Shown piece after piece: positions 27,264 to 36,840 of a DNA stretch of 64,000 nucleotides. The notes beneath the pieces are model-generated. The model was not told where the DNA came from. It saw only the letters and a program-made list of their open reading frames with translations, and did no database searches. The stretch covers positions 58,669 to 122,668 of the forward strand of contig JASJCR010000016.1 of assembly GCA_030065875.1 (NCBI GenBank), given 5' to 3'. Source of the stretch: Ardenticatenaceae bacterium (GTDB lineage Bacteria > Chloroflexota > Anaerolineae > Promineifilales > Promineifilaceae). Position 1 is the stretch's first letter; each line of letters starts with the position of its first letter. The translations under genes were made by a program, and so were the position numbers.

Positions 27264-27418
27264 ATATGGGTCCTCAAAGGCGAAAAAAGCTCTGGATGCC
27301 TTTTAACGCATGCTAATAATGTGATAGCCTATCTATGAAAGTGGATTTATTATACGCATTTGCGCAGTGAATAGGTCACTCTCTAACAGCTTTCACAGTT
27401 TAGCATAGATAGATAAAT

Positions 27419-28984
27419 TCAAGGTTGGTTATTGAAGTACGTTTGTAACGTTTGGCGTGCCCGATAGCGGCCGATGTGGGCGGCTGGCCAATTGACCCAG
27501 ATTGCCTCTTCTTCTAAGGTCAACCGCTGTTGATTGAGCCGGTCCTCGAGAAATTGCAGGTCTGGCGGGGATGAGCATAAGGATCGGCGATCAAATGAAC
27601 CGATTGGCCGGGATCTCTGGCAATTGACAACGGGCGCGATCGTCAAATTGCTCATTTGAGCCAGGAGTGTCGGGGTTGCATCGGCCGATAAAGTACTCAA
27701 ATAGCCGACATCGAGCTCTCCCGTTATGGCGTATCGCTTAAAATTTTGGTTGACGACAAAACGCTCGGGATGGATCAGGTTCAAAGTGAGAACAAACCCA
27801 AGAATCGAGAGCAAGGCACCCAACGCAAAGCGCTGCGGGGCCGTCCATAGGGTGTAAACAAACCAGAGCAGGATGATCCCCAACCAGAAAATGCAAATGT
27901 GAACGGACAGCCGCAGCATGGTAAACCCAAAAGCCTGTTCGTAGAGATACATCCGTTTAAAAGCTGACACAAGCATCACCAGGGTAAATCCAACCAGGAA
28001 CGAACTGAGTAAGCGAAAGTAAAAACTCCCTTTTGGATTTATGAATCGAGTAACCTTGCGTAGAACCAGGATCACCCCGAGAGCCAAGACAGCGACGGCA
28101 ATAAGCTCAAAAAAACCGCGCCGAGCATATTCAGAATAAGACAAACCCTGCACGTCTAAATGGGTTAATCCCCCAAATAAGTAGGCAAATTGAACGAAGA
28201 CAAAGGCGGCAAAAAGCAGGGCGATTAAACTCAGTATCGTATTGGTTTCAATAGGCCCCAGGCGAAAACGGCGGCTTACTTGACGTAAGAGCCGTTCGGG
28301 AAGATATATTTCTCGATCGGCATATGGCTTGACGGCGTACATCATCCATCCGGCAATCAACCACCCGCTTCCCAAGGTGATCAATCCGTTACGCAGCCAG
28401 CGGCCGATCGCGATATCAATCTGAATTTGGAGGAGATCATTTAACAGCTGGGCAAAAACGACATCGGCCGAGAACATGAGCAGGACAAAGAGAAGAAGTA
28501 AAGGGGTAGCCAGTAAAATTCCCCGGACGGTGGGCAGCACGTAATGGCGAAGGTTTTTTTGCCAAACGTCAACGTCAATTTCCGACTGAACGGCCGGGAA
28601 AGGTCTTTCGATTTGCCCGCAAACGACATGAGGAGGAATAAATAAATAGCTCCACAGGGATTGTTCAGATGGATCCCCTCCGGTGAAAAAGTGAGCCCAC
28701 AGGAGAGAAAAGATCAAAATCAAGGCTAAATTGAGGAGCAGCACGAGGAGGTTTTCATAAAAAAGAAACGCCAATCCGCTTAAGATAATCGGTCCGGCAA
28801 GCCACAGATTTTTACGAGCGATTTTGCGCCCGATATCGCGATGGGTGCTGTAGAGCGTTGACACAGCCCCGATCAGAAAAAGAGGGACGGAGATACCCGG
28901 CCGTTTGCCAATAAAGAAGTAGGTAAAAAATAGGCCGCCGAGTAGGGCAAAAATTAAAAGCTGACGTGTAGAATTGGATTTCAC
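27419..28984 (-). CDS. DUF4173-family polytopic membrane protein
   Basis: About 521 residues with around 12 membrane helices. The C-terminal soluble tail contains the family stretch YAITGELDVGYLSTLSADATPTLL, and the central helices include LLLLFVLLMFSADVVFAQLL, both typical of DUF4153/DUF4173 proteins. Function unknown. The frame opens at a TTG (29008), but a GTG at 28984 is preceded by GGAGG 8 bases upstream and gives a basic start before the first helix, so I use it. Upstream, 29009-29218 holds no gene. Confidence 0.78.
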   Translation of the reverse strand: MKSNSTRQLLIFALLGGLFFTYFFIGKRPGISVPLFLIGAVSTLYSTHRDIGRKIARKNLWLAGPIILSGLAFLFYENLLVLLLNLALILIFSLLWAHFFTGGDPSEQSLWSYLFIPPHVVCGQIERPFPAVQSEIDVDVWQKNLRHYVLPTVRGILLATPLLLLFVLLMFSADVVFAQLLNDLLQIQIDIAIGRWLRNGLITLGSGWLIAGWMMYAVKPYADREIYLPERLLRQVSRRFRLGPIETNTILSLIALLFAAFVFVQFAYLFGGLTHLDVQGLSYSEYARRGFFELIAVAVLALGVILVLRKVTRFINPKGSFYFRLLSSFLVGFTLVMLVSAFKRMYLYEQAFGFTMLRLSVHICIFWLGIILLWFVYTLWTAPQRFALGALLSILGFVLTLNLIHPERFVVNQNFKRYAITGELDVGYLSTLSADATPTLLAQMSNLTIAPVVNCQRSRPIGSFDRRSLCSSPPDLQFLEDRLNQQRLTLEEEAIWVNWPAAHIGRYRARQTLQTYFNNQP

Positions 28985-29218
28985 TTTCACCACCTCCAGA
29001 TACTGCAACCATACATTGGTGAACGACCTGGGTTCAAAGCGCCAATTCCCACAGATAATGCACTTATGTGCTTGCGATTATTTTGCGTGTGGTGAAAGAA
29101 TCCCTTTGATCAGGCCACGTGTTGACCCAATCATAGGAAAAAAAACATACTTAAACCGAACGATTGCAAAATGAAAAGCCCACGATTTCACCATGGTGTA
29201 AACCGCTTGCTATTCTTT

Positions 29219-29608
29219 TTAGGCATAACCGGTGGCTGTGACAATGCTGCGCAGCGAAATGCCAAACATAAACAAAGTGGAAAATGATAGGATCCACTGC
29301 GCCTGATTGGAGTCATCTCCTCGTAGAGTAACCAAATAAATAAACGGGATGAACACAAGAGAAAACAGTCCGTAAAGGAGGTGAATCGCCGGCCGGTCGA
29401 GGGTGGTTGAGCCGATATTGAGCCATAAAATGCCGCCGATCACCGCCTGGGCGACAAATATGAGCTGACCGGTCGCTACCGCGCCAATGTAAGCGCCATC
29501 AGTGCCGTAACCGCGAACCGCTCGAAATAGCCCCCACAGGCCAACGATCAAAAAGAAAAGCCACGCTGCATTAGCAAGTCCATCGTGGGCAATAATAAAA
29601 AAACTCAT
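29219..29608 (-). CDS. Four-helix hypothetical membrane protein
   Basis: A 129-residue protein with four predicted membrane helices (about 10-27, 43-62, 72-92, 101-120) and very few charged residues. No Cys or His motif for haem or metal is conserved-looking; one His lies in helix 3. I do not recognise a family. It lies alone with 210 bases before the DUF4173 gene and a repeat B half-copy upstream. Confidence 0.65.
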   Translation of the reverse strand: MSFFIIAHDGLANAAWLFFLIVGLWGLFRAVRGYGTDGAYIGAVATGQLIFVAQAVIGGILWLNIGSTTLDRPAIHLLYGLFSLVFIPFIYLVTLRGDDSNQAQWILSFSTLFMFGISLRSIVTATGYA

Positions 29609-29708
29609 CGAGTAAAATTCCTCATCTGTTGAAAGTGTTTACAATTATATCTCAATGAGTTTTTCGCGGGATTCTTTACGCTGCGGCACGCCGTTCAGAT
29701 TGAAAGAG

Positions 29709-29771
29709 GTTCGCAGATTATCACATATTACAGATAGAAATCTGGGATAATCCGGGTTAATCCGTGGCTAA
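29709..29771. repeat. Interspersed repeat family B, partial copy 3
   Basis: TTCGCAGATTATCACATATT on the left and GGGTTAATCCGTGGCTAAAT on the right match family B; the centre is diverged and shortened. It sits directly upstream of the methyltransferase start at 29798. Confidence 0.65.
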
Positions 29772-29797
29772 ATTTTTACACTCCAGAGAAGGCAAAT

Positions 29798-30397
29798 ATG
29801 GACGAACAACCCCAATCCGTTTACGATAAAATGATCGCTCGCTATGAATCGGGAGAGATCCCCTGGGATCACGAACTGCCCCCACCCGAAATTTTGGCCA
29901 TTGCCGAGGAGCTTCCTCCCGGCCGGATGCTCGATTTGGGCAGCGGCCTGGGTCGGGCATCGATCTACTTCGCCCAGCGCGGCTGGTCGGTTGACGGAGT
30001 TGATTTTGTCGACCTTGCCGTGCAGAGGGCCGGTGAAAATGCGGCCGCGGCTGGGGTAACCCCCCGCTTCTTTCAGGGAGATATCACCCGGCTGGATTTT
30101 CTAGAGGGGCCGTATGATTTGGTTATCGACGTGGGATGCGCCCATAGTTTATCGGCTGAACAGTGGGTGGTTCATTATCAGGCGTTAAAACGACTGGTTA
30201 AAACAGGCGGAACCTACATGATTTACGGCCGTCTTAAACGGGATGACGAAAGCTGGGGATTGAACGAACCATCTTTTCTAAGCCAGTTGCGCGACGGTTT
30301 TAACCTGCAAAAAGTCGAGCGAGGGTTAACCGTCATGGGTAACGGTGACGAATTCCCATCAGCATGGTATTGGTTTACCCGTCAGGCCGGCACATAG
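29798..30397 (+). CDS. Class I SAM-dependent methyltransferase
   Basis: A 199-residue protein with motif I MLDLGSGLGRASIYFA (residues about 46-61), acidic loop VDGVDFVD, RFFQGDITRLDF, and motif IV YDLVIDVGCAHSL. Overall length and the ...CAHSL... stretch resemble the thiopurine/tellurite-type and UbiE-like small-molecule methyltransferases; substrate unknown. AGAAGG precedes the start. Its last 16 bases overlap the end of the convergent C-S lyase gene. Confidence 0.85.
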   Translation: MDEQPQSVYDKMIARYESGEIPWDHELPPPEILAIAEELPPGRMLDLGSGLGRASIYFAQRGWSVDGVDFVDLAVQRAGENAAAAGVTPRFFQGDITRLDFLEGPYDLVIDVGCAHSLSAEQWVVHYQALKRLVKTGGTYMIYGRLKRDDESWGLNEPSFLSQLRDGFNLQKVERGLTVMGNGDEFPSAWYWFTRQAGT

Positions 30398-31602
30398 TTG
30401 CGCACGGCCTCTTTTAACCGATTGAGGGCCATTTCCAAAATAGGTCGCGGGCAGGCGATATTAAACCGCTCAAAATCTTCTCCCTCAGGACCAAACATCT
30501 CTCCTTCATCGAGATAAACTCCCGCCACGTCGAGGATCAATTTTTTCCGCTCGGCCGGTGATAAACCCAACTCGCGACAGTCGGCCCAAATCAAATACGT
30601 TCCTTCCGGCTCAACAAGCTTTATTTCCGGAATGTGTTCCGCCAGATATTCCTTCATGAAGCGATAATTGGCTTCGATATAGGCCATGACCTCATTTAAC
30701 CAAGGCACCCCTTCCCGATAAGCGGCAATCGTCGCTACAATCCCGAAACTGTTTGTTCCCCAAAGCCCGTTTCTGAACAAAACTTCCTCAAATTTTTCTC
30801 GGATCTCCGGATCGGGAATGATGATGTTTGAGTTTTTAAGCCCGGCTAAATTAAACGTTTTGCTAGGAGCAAAACAGGTGATGCTCTTTTGAGCAAATTC
30901 TTCACTGATCGTGGGGAAGGAGACAAATTGATGACCGCTAAAGATCAGGTCACAGTGAATTTCGTCTGAAATGACGAGCACATTGTTGGCCAGACAAATC
31001 TCACCGAACTGTTTAAGTTCATCATAGGTCCAAACACGGCTAACGGGATTGTGAGGGCTGCACAGAATCGCTACTTTGACGGCCGGATCGGCTGTTTTTT
31101 CCGCCAAATCGTCAAAATCCATGCGGTAAGATCCATTTTCATAAATTAATGTGTTCGACACAATCTCACACCCGTTATTTTCGATGGCCGAGGAAAACGG
31201 ATAGTAAACCGGCCGCTGGATGAGGACTTTATCACCTGGAGAAGTGAACGCCTGCAGCAGCATGTGCACCGCCGGCACAACCCCCGGAGTGAGCTTGATC
31301 CACTCTTTTTCGATTTCCCACCCGTAGCGGCTGCTGGTCCAGTCGATAATCGTGGAAAAATACTCATCGGTTGGGGCACTGTAGCCAAACAGCCCGTGAG
31401 AGACGCGCTCATGAAGGGCTTCAATGACCGGTTCTGGACATCGAAAATCCATATCCGCAACCCACATAGGCAATATTTGTTGATCCCCTTGGGATGGATG
31501 AGCATGATCTCCTTGCTCGAGTATTTCGTCGCGCCAAATGAACTCCCATTTGACGCTGTTTGTACCGTGACGGGGATGAATTTTGTTTAAATCAAGAGAC
31601 AT
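30382..31602 (-). CDS. patB: Cystathionine beta-lyase-like aminotransferase, PatB/MalY type
   Basis: About 406 residues, normal for fold-type I PLP enzymes of the PatB/MalY branch. Visible: LPMWVADMDFRCPEPV near residue 45, the PLP-binding DEIHCDLIF, and the Schiff-base Lys in CFAPSKTFNLAGLKNSN. These enzymes cleave C-S bonds of cystathionine and related thioethers, giving a thiol, pyruvate and ammonia. The frame extends to 31782, but the ATG at 31602 has GAGG upstream and starts with the usual N-terminus. Convergent with the methyltransferase; stop region overlaps by 16 bases. Confidence 0.88.
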   Translation of the reverse strand: MSLDLNKIHPRHGTNSVKWEFIWRDEILEQGDHAHPSQGDQQILPMWVADMDFRCPEPVIEALHERVSHGLFGYSAPTDEYFSTIIDWTSSRYGWEIEKEWIKLTPGVVPAVHMLLQAFTSPGDKVLIQRPVYYPFSSAIENNGCEIVSNTLIYENGSYRMDFDDLAEKTADPAVKVAILCSPHNPVSRVWTYDELKQFGEICLANNVLVISDEIHCDLIFSGHQFVSFPTISEEFAQKSITCFAPSKTFNLAGLKNSNIIIPDPEIREKFEEVLFRNGLWGTNSFGIVATIAAYREGVPWLNEVMAYIEANYRFMKEYLAEHIPEIKLVEPEGTYLIWADCRELGLSPAERKKLILDVAGVYLDEGEMFGPEGEDFERFNIACPRPILEMALNRLKEAVRNYVPA

Positions 31603-31819
31603 GATTGGGAACCTCACAGAGCTAATTTGGGACGCTAAGTCTACTTTAAATTTCGGCAATGGAAAAATTAATCTTTTTTTCACTTTAGGCGCTTGACAGG
31701 AGCGGTAGGATTCGCTATTTGTTACTAACATCAACCGGCAAAAGCAAACAGCATTAGCCGTATCTTGCTGTCTGAAAGTCAATGAAAAGTCATCATGATC
31801 GGGGCAACTGGAGCGGCAA

Positions 31820-32854
31820 ATGAGTGATCCACTTGATCATTCACCTCTAAACGGGAATGGTCATCAACGACCGAACAATCAAAACGATCGCCAATACCGT
31901 TTTGAAAAATGGTCTTATCGGGTCACCCGGGAGCTGATCCCCTGGATCGAATCAGACAAAGAATCAGAAATGCGCTTCCGGCCGGCCGGTTCTAACCACG
32001 ATCAGCTTGAACTTTCTTTTTCTTTTGATGACGGCCAGTTTATCGGATACGCTCGAGTAGAGGCGATCGAACTTTCGCTGCAAGAATCAGGTTTGCCTGC
32101 GGACTTGTGGTTTACCCTTCTTCGTAAGACATGGGCTGGTAAGGTCGTAACCATTACACCTTTATCCGATAATGGGGTTTCGCTTCAGCTTCAGCTGCAA
32201 AATTTAAGCCTCTATCTGCCGTTTGAAAATCAGCATCGCGGTAATCGGCCGCTGCAGCTCGACTTTTATGAAGAGATTGCCGATAAATTATCGCCTGATT
32301 CTGAAGCGAATGATCGTTCAGCAAAAAATTTAGCCGATCGAGAGATTAAATTAAACCTTGGTCAAATCAAATCATTTTTGGATGAGGATGCAAACCAGTT
32401 TCAATCATCCTCATTTGAGCGGCCAACACAACCGCCTCCGGATCAAAATCGAAAGGCGGCCGGTCAAATTAAGCCGCAGCCTTTTTTAAACCTTGATGAC
32501 CACCCCTATGAAAATTGTGTTGAAATTACAATTCGACAGGCAAGCTCATCAATCAGCAGCGCCCTTTTTAAGCGCTCTTTGGCTCGGGCTGCACGTTGTG
32601 ACATTTTAGAAATTGTTCCTCTGGCTATGGTCCATACGGCCAACGAGCTAATCATCCTGGTGCAGCTGCCCGATCACAAGCGACATGTTCGACTGGTGCG
32701 TTATTTTGCCATCCACCAGGAGAAATTGGGTGATCAAATGCGGATCGCGCCGTATATTGAATTAAACTCGTCTCGCCGATGGGTTTGGCGTCAGCTCGCG
32801 ACCGAAAAAACCTTTGAGCTTCAAAATGGCAGGTTGCACGCCATACGAAGTTAG
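31820..32854 (+). CDS. Hypothetical protein upstream of caspase gene
   Basis: A 344-residue soluble protein. Residues about 25-150 form a beta-rich module (QYRFEKWSYRVTRELIPWIE, LELSFSFDDGQFIGYARVEAIEL), followed by a charged, Gln-rich linker (about 150-235) and a C-terminal basic alpha/beta region (about 240-344). I recognise no family or catalytic motif. A GGAGCGG site precedes the start. It lies 126 bases ahead of the caspase gene on the same strand and might belong to the same locus; that is inference from position only. Confidence 0.6.
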   Translation: MSDPLDHSPLNGNGHQRPNNQNDRQYRFEKWSYRVTRELIPWIESDKESEMRFRPAGSNHDQLELSFSFDDGQFIGYARVEAIELSLQESGLPADLWFTLLRKTWAGKVVTITPLSDNGVSLQLQLQNLSLYLPFENQHRGNRPLQLDFYEEIADKLSPDSEANDRSAKNLADREIKLNLGQIKSFLDEDANQFQSSSFERPTQPPPDQNRKAAGQIKPQPFLNLDDHPYENCVEITIRQASSSISSALFKRSLARAARCDILEIVPLAMVHTANELIILVQLPDHKRHVRLVRYFAIHQEKLGDQMRIAPYIELNSSRRWVWRQLATEKTFELQNGRLHAIRS

Positions 32855-32907
32855 CCTTTTCCCGATCACCTGTTTGCTTGAAAAGCGTCCTCTCCCTAAA
32901 ATTTAAA

Positions 32908-32940
32908 TCTATCGTAATTTGTGCTAATCTGTGAAGAAAT
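32908..32940. repeat. Possible half copy of repeat family B
   Basis: ATCGTAATTTGTGCTAATCTGTGAAG resembles the right arm of family B. No left arm is visible. It lies in the 126-base gap between the hypothetical gene and the caspase gene. Confidence 0.4.
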
Positions 32941-32980
32941 ATCCCAAATGTCAACACAGCTTAGATAAAGAGGCACCATC

Positions 32981-34390
32981 ATGGCATTTTCTCAAGGTTA
33001 TGCGCTTGTCGTTGGAGTAGGATCTTTCCTCCATCATCAAAATTTAAATGTACCCATTACGGCCGCTGATGCTCAGGCGGTAGCCGATATTTTGAAAAAT
33101 GAAGATTACTGTGGGTATCCGGCCCCGCAAGTATCCCTGTTGACAGGCAGCGGGGCCACAAAACAGCACGTGCTGACTGCCCTGCATAACCTGGCAGAGA
33201 CGGTCGGGGCCGATTCAACCGTCTTCCTGTTTTTATGCAGCCACGGCGTATTTGGTACTGATGGGCAGTGGTATTTCACCACCCACGATGTACACCTGCA
33301 AGGGGACCGGGTGACGGCCGGGTCAGCTCTGAGCGAAGCCGAATTAATTGACAGCCTGCGGGGAATCAAGGCCCAGCGCCTTTTCGTGGTGTTTAACGCC
33401 TGCTTTTCCGGGGCGATTTCGCCTGCTTTAGACGTCCAGACTGATGGCTTTGCAATTGACTCGCTGGGTCCGACGTCGAACACCGCCAATGCCATCTTGG
33501 GCACCGGGAAGGGACGCATCATCATTGCCGCCAGTGGAGAGGAGCAGAAATCGTATTTTGTGCCTGGCGAACCGATCACTATTTTCACCAAGGCGCTGGT
33601 TGACGGTTTGCGCGGCCGGGGGGTTGCCAACAAAAGCGGCTTTGTCAGCGCCTTTAATCTGTATGAGAGCGTCTATGAGACGGTTAGCGAGCGGGTCGAA
33701 GACCTGTATCAAAGGACACAGCACCCGGAACTGACGATTTTAAAAGGCAAAGGCTCGTTTGCCGTTTCGCTTTATCGCGGAGCTTCGACGCTGGGAGAAT
33801 TTAAGGCAGAAACACCTGATGCAGAGTACGGCCGCGTGCGGGAAGTCAGCGAACGGACTGCCCGGCGGGCGATTGATAATTTGTTGGGTGATGGAGCGCA
33901 GCAAATATCCGCCGGCCGAGATGTGAATATCGGTGGTAATGTGATTCATGGGGATTATGTGGCTGGAGATCAAACCACGGTCCAAGGGGATCAAATAAAT
34001 ATTGACACCGGTGGAGGGAGTGTTTACCAGAGAGATATCAATGTGGAGGGGGGCACCTTTATCGGCCGAGATCAAAATATTAATACCGGAGGAGCTCCGG
34101 TTGAATTCAAGCAATTTTTTGGGTCGGGTAAAGAACCGGTTGATCCCTCGTTTCCTGAAGAATTACCGGATGTTCCTGCCAATTTGCGTCACAACATGCT
34201 CAATTATCTGTCCAGGGCCGAAATCAAGGGAATATCGTTCGATTTGGGGTTTGATTATAACCGTTTGCCAGGAGAGTCGCTTGATGAAAGAGTCGCTGAA
34301 TTGATTCTGACCTGCCAGCGTCAAAACAAGGTGCGCGAGCTGATGCAGGCGTGTCAGGAAACCAACAGCAACGTGAACTGGAAGGAGTAA
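32981..34390 (+). CDS. Caspase-family (C14) peptidase with effector-associated-type tail
   Basis: A 469-residue protein. Residues 1-265 are a caspase/metacaspase p20-like domain: His88 in FLCSHGV and Cys141 in FNACFSG form the catalytic dyad. Residues about 308-372 are short Gly/Asp-rich beta repeats (GRDVNIGGN, GDYVAGDQ, GDQINIDTGG, GRDQNINTGG). Residues about 400-469 (LRHNMLNYLSRAEIKGISFD, LGFDYNRLPGES) look like the effector-associated domain EAD1 that pairs proteases with NTPase or kinase partners in bacterial conflict systems. No signal peptide, so cytoplasmic. AGAGG precedes the start. Confidence 0.85.
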   Translation: MAFSQGYALVVGVGSFLHHQNLNVPITAADAQAVADILKNEDYCGYPAPQVSLLTGSGATKQHVLTALHNLAETVGADSTVFLFLCSHGVFGTDGQWYFTTHDVHLQGDRVTAGSALSEAELIDSLRGIKAQRLFVVFNACFSGAISPALDVQTDGFAIDSLGPTSNTANAILGTGKGRIIIAASGEEQKSYFVPGEPITIFTKALVDGLRGRGVANKSGFVSAFNLYESVYETVSERVEDLYQRTQHPELTILKGKGSFAVSLYRGASTLGEFKAETPDAEYGRVREVSERTARRAIDNLLGDGAQQISAGRDVNIGGNVIHGDYVAGDQTTVQGDQINIDTGGGSVYQRDINVEGGTFIGRDQNINTGGAPVEFKQFFGSGKEPVDPSFPEELPDVPANLRHNMLNYLSRAEIKGISFDLGFDYNRLPGESLDERVAELILTCQRQNKVRELMQACQETNSNVNWKE

Positions 34391-36067
34391 TTACCAGCCG
34401 CTGGCGGCAAAAACGGTCCTGAGTAAATCATTCCGCTCGGCGGCGGTCATGGGGCGCGGCCGGGCATAAAACTCGATCAGGCCGGTCCACAATTCGACAT
34501 TGAGCAGTCGGCCGTCATATATCACATACGTATCCATAAACATCTGCCGGGTAGAGATACGATCCATCTGGTCAAAAAAGAGGTTGCCGAGCCCGTAATG
34601 AATAAAGCTGCCGTTTTGAATGGCAAATCCTTGAGGATGATGGCTTTGACTGCCGGATACTGCTGCTGCTCCGGCTTCAGCCAGGCGACCAAAATCTCGT
34701 TTTTGGCTGGCGGTCGGGAAGTAATCGTAAATTTCCTGATACTGCATGGTGGCAATGACCACCGCGCCTTCAGCCGCCAAGTCAGAAATTTGAGCCTCGA
34801 TCTGCGCATAGTCATTGCAGGGGGTGGCGCCAGCCCGCTCGGCGGTGGCCCAGGCAAACGCAGGCCCCACCGGATTACACCCCACAAAGGCGATTTGATT
34901 CCCGTGATCGAGAAAAATAGCCGCCTGCTGGCCATCCGCCAAATTGCGTCCACCGCCGTAATATTGCATCCCGGCCGCTTCATACAGATCCAGGGAGCGA
35001 ACCATGCTCTCTGGACCATAATCGTTTGAGTGATTGCCGGTTACTTCGATGACGTCCGCTCCTAGATGGGTTAACAGTTCAAAATACGAATCGCGTGAGC
35101 AAAAAACAAGACTCTGGCTGGTGGCGTTGGGGTAGGGGCATTCCTCGGCAAACGGCACTTCATTGCTGATATGGGCGATATCGGCCGTCTGCAAGATGGG
35201 AGCTACCTCCTCGCCGGGAAATAAGATGCCGGAATATTCCATTTGTGCGGCCGTCGCTCTGACCAGGGCGGTAACCCCGGTCATCGTCACTCGAGTCAGG
35301 CGATTTTCATCCCGGTTACTGGTTAGAGGCCATGACTCTATCAGTATTTCAACCGCTTGCGGATCGCCGCTGATTCCAATCTCCTTCACGAGTGGGTAAC
35401 CAGAAAGATCAAGACCACGGGTTAAGGCCGATTGGCCATCGACCGGCAGCGCTTTCATGTTCAACCCCAGCCGGTGGAATGGAACAATTGCCAACTGCTC
35501 CCGATTTTCCCACAGTGTTGTATCAAATTCCTCCGCGGGCACGGCCGTGATATTTGGAAAAGCTGTCTGCCACATGGCGGCACTTTCCGGGTCACTTATC
35601 AGCGGAGCCTGGAGAAGCTGCTCGCTGCTCACCTGCTCTCTTAACGTGGCGAAAGGCCCCACGGCCGCAAAGACCCAGCTTACCAACGGCTGTCCCTGGT
35701 CAAAATCAATGATGAGATCAGCACTCCCCTGTGAAATCACCTCAAATGAGTCAAGCTGCTCGGCGGCCGCCCTGATTTCCTGCGGTACGTTTGCCCTAAT
35801 TTGGATGGTCCAGCGGTCTGGTGCGGGTGTCAAAGTGGGTTGCGCTGTGGGAGAGGGGTCAGCGATCGGGGTCGGCGTCTGTAGGTCTGTTGGCGTTTCA
35901 TTGATGGGAACTGCGGCCGTGGCGACGTTTTCTGCGGTAGGCGTGGGTTGGACCGCCAGACTGCTGTTGTAGGGAGCAACCAGCGGCCGTGTTTCGCGAC
36001 GGCACCCGCTAATGACCAGAGTCAGGATGACCGTGAAACATATTAAAGAAACAATTTTACCATTCAT
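34391..36067 (-). CDS. CapA/PGA-cap family lipoprotein
   Basis: A 558-residue lipoprotein (lipobox VISGC, Cys22) with a Pro/Thr-rich linker to about residue 85. A middle region resembles a periplasmic-binding-like segment. The C-terminal half has the CapA metallophosphatase-like fold with DIAHISNEVPF, DVIEVTGNHSNDYG and SQSHHPQGF, the conserved Asn/His residues of the family. CapA-type proteins are linked to polyglutamate or exopolysaccharide handling; the real substrate is not known for most. It is convergent with the caspase gene with no gap between stop codons. Confidence 0.82.
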   Translation of the reverse strand: MNGKIVSLICFTVILTLVISGCRRETRPLVAPYNSSLAVQPTPTAENVATAAVPINETPTDLQTPTPIADPSPTAQPTLTPAPDRWTIQIRANVPQEIRAAAEQLDSFEVISQGSADLIIDFDQGQPLVSWVFAAVGPFATLREQVSSEQLLQAPLISDPESAAMWQTAFPNITAVPAEEFDTTLWENREQLAIVPFHRLGLNMKALPVDGQSALTRGLDLSGYPLVKEIGISGDPQAVEILIESWPLTSNRDENRLTRVTMTGVTALVRATAAQMEYSGILFPGEEVAPILQTADIAHISNEVPFAEECPYPNATSQSLVFCSRDSYFELLTHLGADVIEVTGNHSNDYGPESMVRSLDLYEAAGMQYYGGGRNLADGQQAAIFLDHGNQIAFVGCNPVGPAFAWATAERAGATPCNDYAQIEAQISDLAAEGAVVIATMQYQEIYDYFPTASQKRDFGRLAEAGAAAVSGSQSHHPQGFAIQNGSFIHYGLGNLFFDQMDRISTRQMFMDTYVIYDGRLLNVELWTGLIEFYARPRPMTAAERNDLLRTVFAASGW

Positions 36068-36189
36068 GGATAAACGCCACTCAGATTGTTACATGTGTAA
36101 CTTAAATGGTTCACTAACGTTGTGATTTACCTGACTATCGGCTAATTATTGCGATTTTGAGTTTAGACAAATAAAACCAATAAAGTGTC

Positions 36190-36285
36190 GTCATTCCCGC
36201 GAAAGCGGGAATCCATTGAATTGCCACCGGTGGATCCCCGCCGTCGTTTACCCCCGTGAAGACGGGGGCCAGGATGACGGGTCTA
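36190..36285. repeat. Nested palindromic intergenic element
   Basis: Hairpin ATTCCCGC-GAAA-GCGGGAAT at 36193-36212 and CCCCCGT-GAAG-ACGGGGG at 36251-36268, flanked by GTCGTCAT and ATGACGG that can pair outside them. It is a REP/BIME-like structure of a kind common in bacterial intergenic DNA. It lies in the 258-base gap 36068-36325. Confidence 0.75.
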
Positions 36286-36325
36286 TTTTGATAAACGGTT
36301 CATGCCCGTATATATAAGAGGATTA

Positions 36326-36661
36326 TTATGAGCCCGGCCACTCGCTGCCGTCGTAATAGCGGGTGCCTCGATGTCCCTTTTTGGCAATCGGCGTAGCCAG
36401 CCGTTCGCCTGGACATTCAACCATAATCAGCGTTCGAGGTTTCCCCGATTTTGGATTTACAGCGCCGCCGGTTAGCGTCTTGATTTTGCAGCGGCCGATC
36501 AGCTGATCCTGGAAAATCGTATAAACGTAATGGCCAACTTCTAATTTGCTGGGTGATCCGGCCATGTGAAATTCATACTCGCTGCGCGTGCCATCGTATA
36601 AACTGTTGGCGGCGGCGAGGCCTTCTTTTTGTGGGATTGTTTTCGATATGCCAAAGCTCAT
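36326..36661 (-). CDS. Hypothetical protein, 111 aa
   Basis: A 111-residue basic, beta-rich protein without signal peptide. The central part (LEVGHYVYTIFQDQLIGRCKI, then KPRTLIMVECPGERLA) has the strand pattern of a small OB/PUA- or ASCH-like barrel, which is inference. A good AAGGAAGA ribosome-binding site precedes ATG at 36661. It is flanked by repeat elements on both sides and I recognise no family. Confidence 0.65.
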   Translation of the reverse strand: MSFGISKTIPQKEGLAAANSLYDGTRSEYEFHMAGSPSKLEVGHYVYTIFQDQLIGRCKIKTLTGGAVNPKSGKPRTLIMVECPGERLATPIAKKGHRGTRYYDGSEWPGS

Positions 36662-36760
36662 TTTCTCTTCCTTTTATTTTTAATTCTTTTGTGCTTTAGG
36701 TAAGTTACAAAAAGTTTTCTGAAGAAAGTGTCCGCAGACCCCGTAGGGGTGAACCAAGGG

Positions 36761-36820
36761 TTCGCAGATTTTCGCAGATTAGAGAGGGAAATCTGTGAAA
36801 ATTCGTGTTAATCCGTTGCT
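36761..36820. repeat. Interspersed repeat family B, copy 4
   Basis: Left TTCGCAGATTTTCGCAGATT, right ATCTGTGAAAATTCGTG and TTAATCCGTTGCT. In the 405-base gap 36662-37066, which holds B copy 4, A copy 3 and B copy 5 and no gene. Confidence 0.75.
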
Positions 36821-36840
36821 TTTTTAACAATTCTTTTTGT

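Noticed and set aside
27330..27418. Sigma-70 promoter with TATAAT on the minus strand near 27350 for rseP
   Set aside because: A TATAAT word is present, but no acceptable -35 hexamer at 16-18 bases upstream, so I did not call it.
29031..29045. tRNA T-arm-like GGGTTCAAAG
   Set aside because: No acceptor stem, anticodon arm or D-arm can be formed around it.
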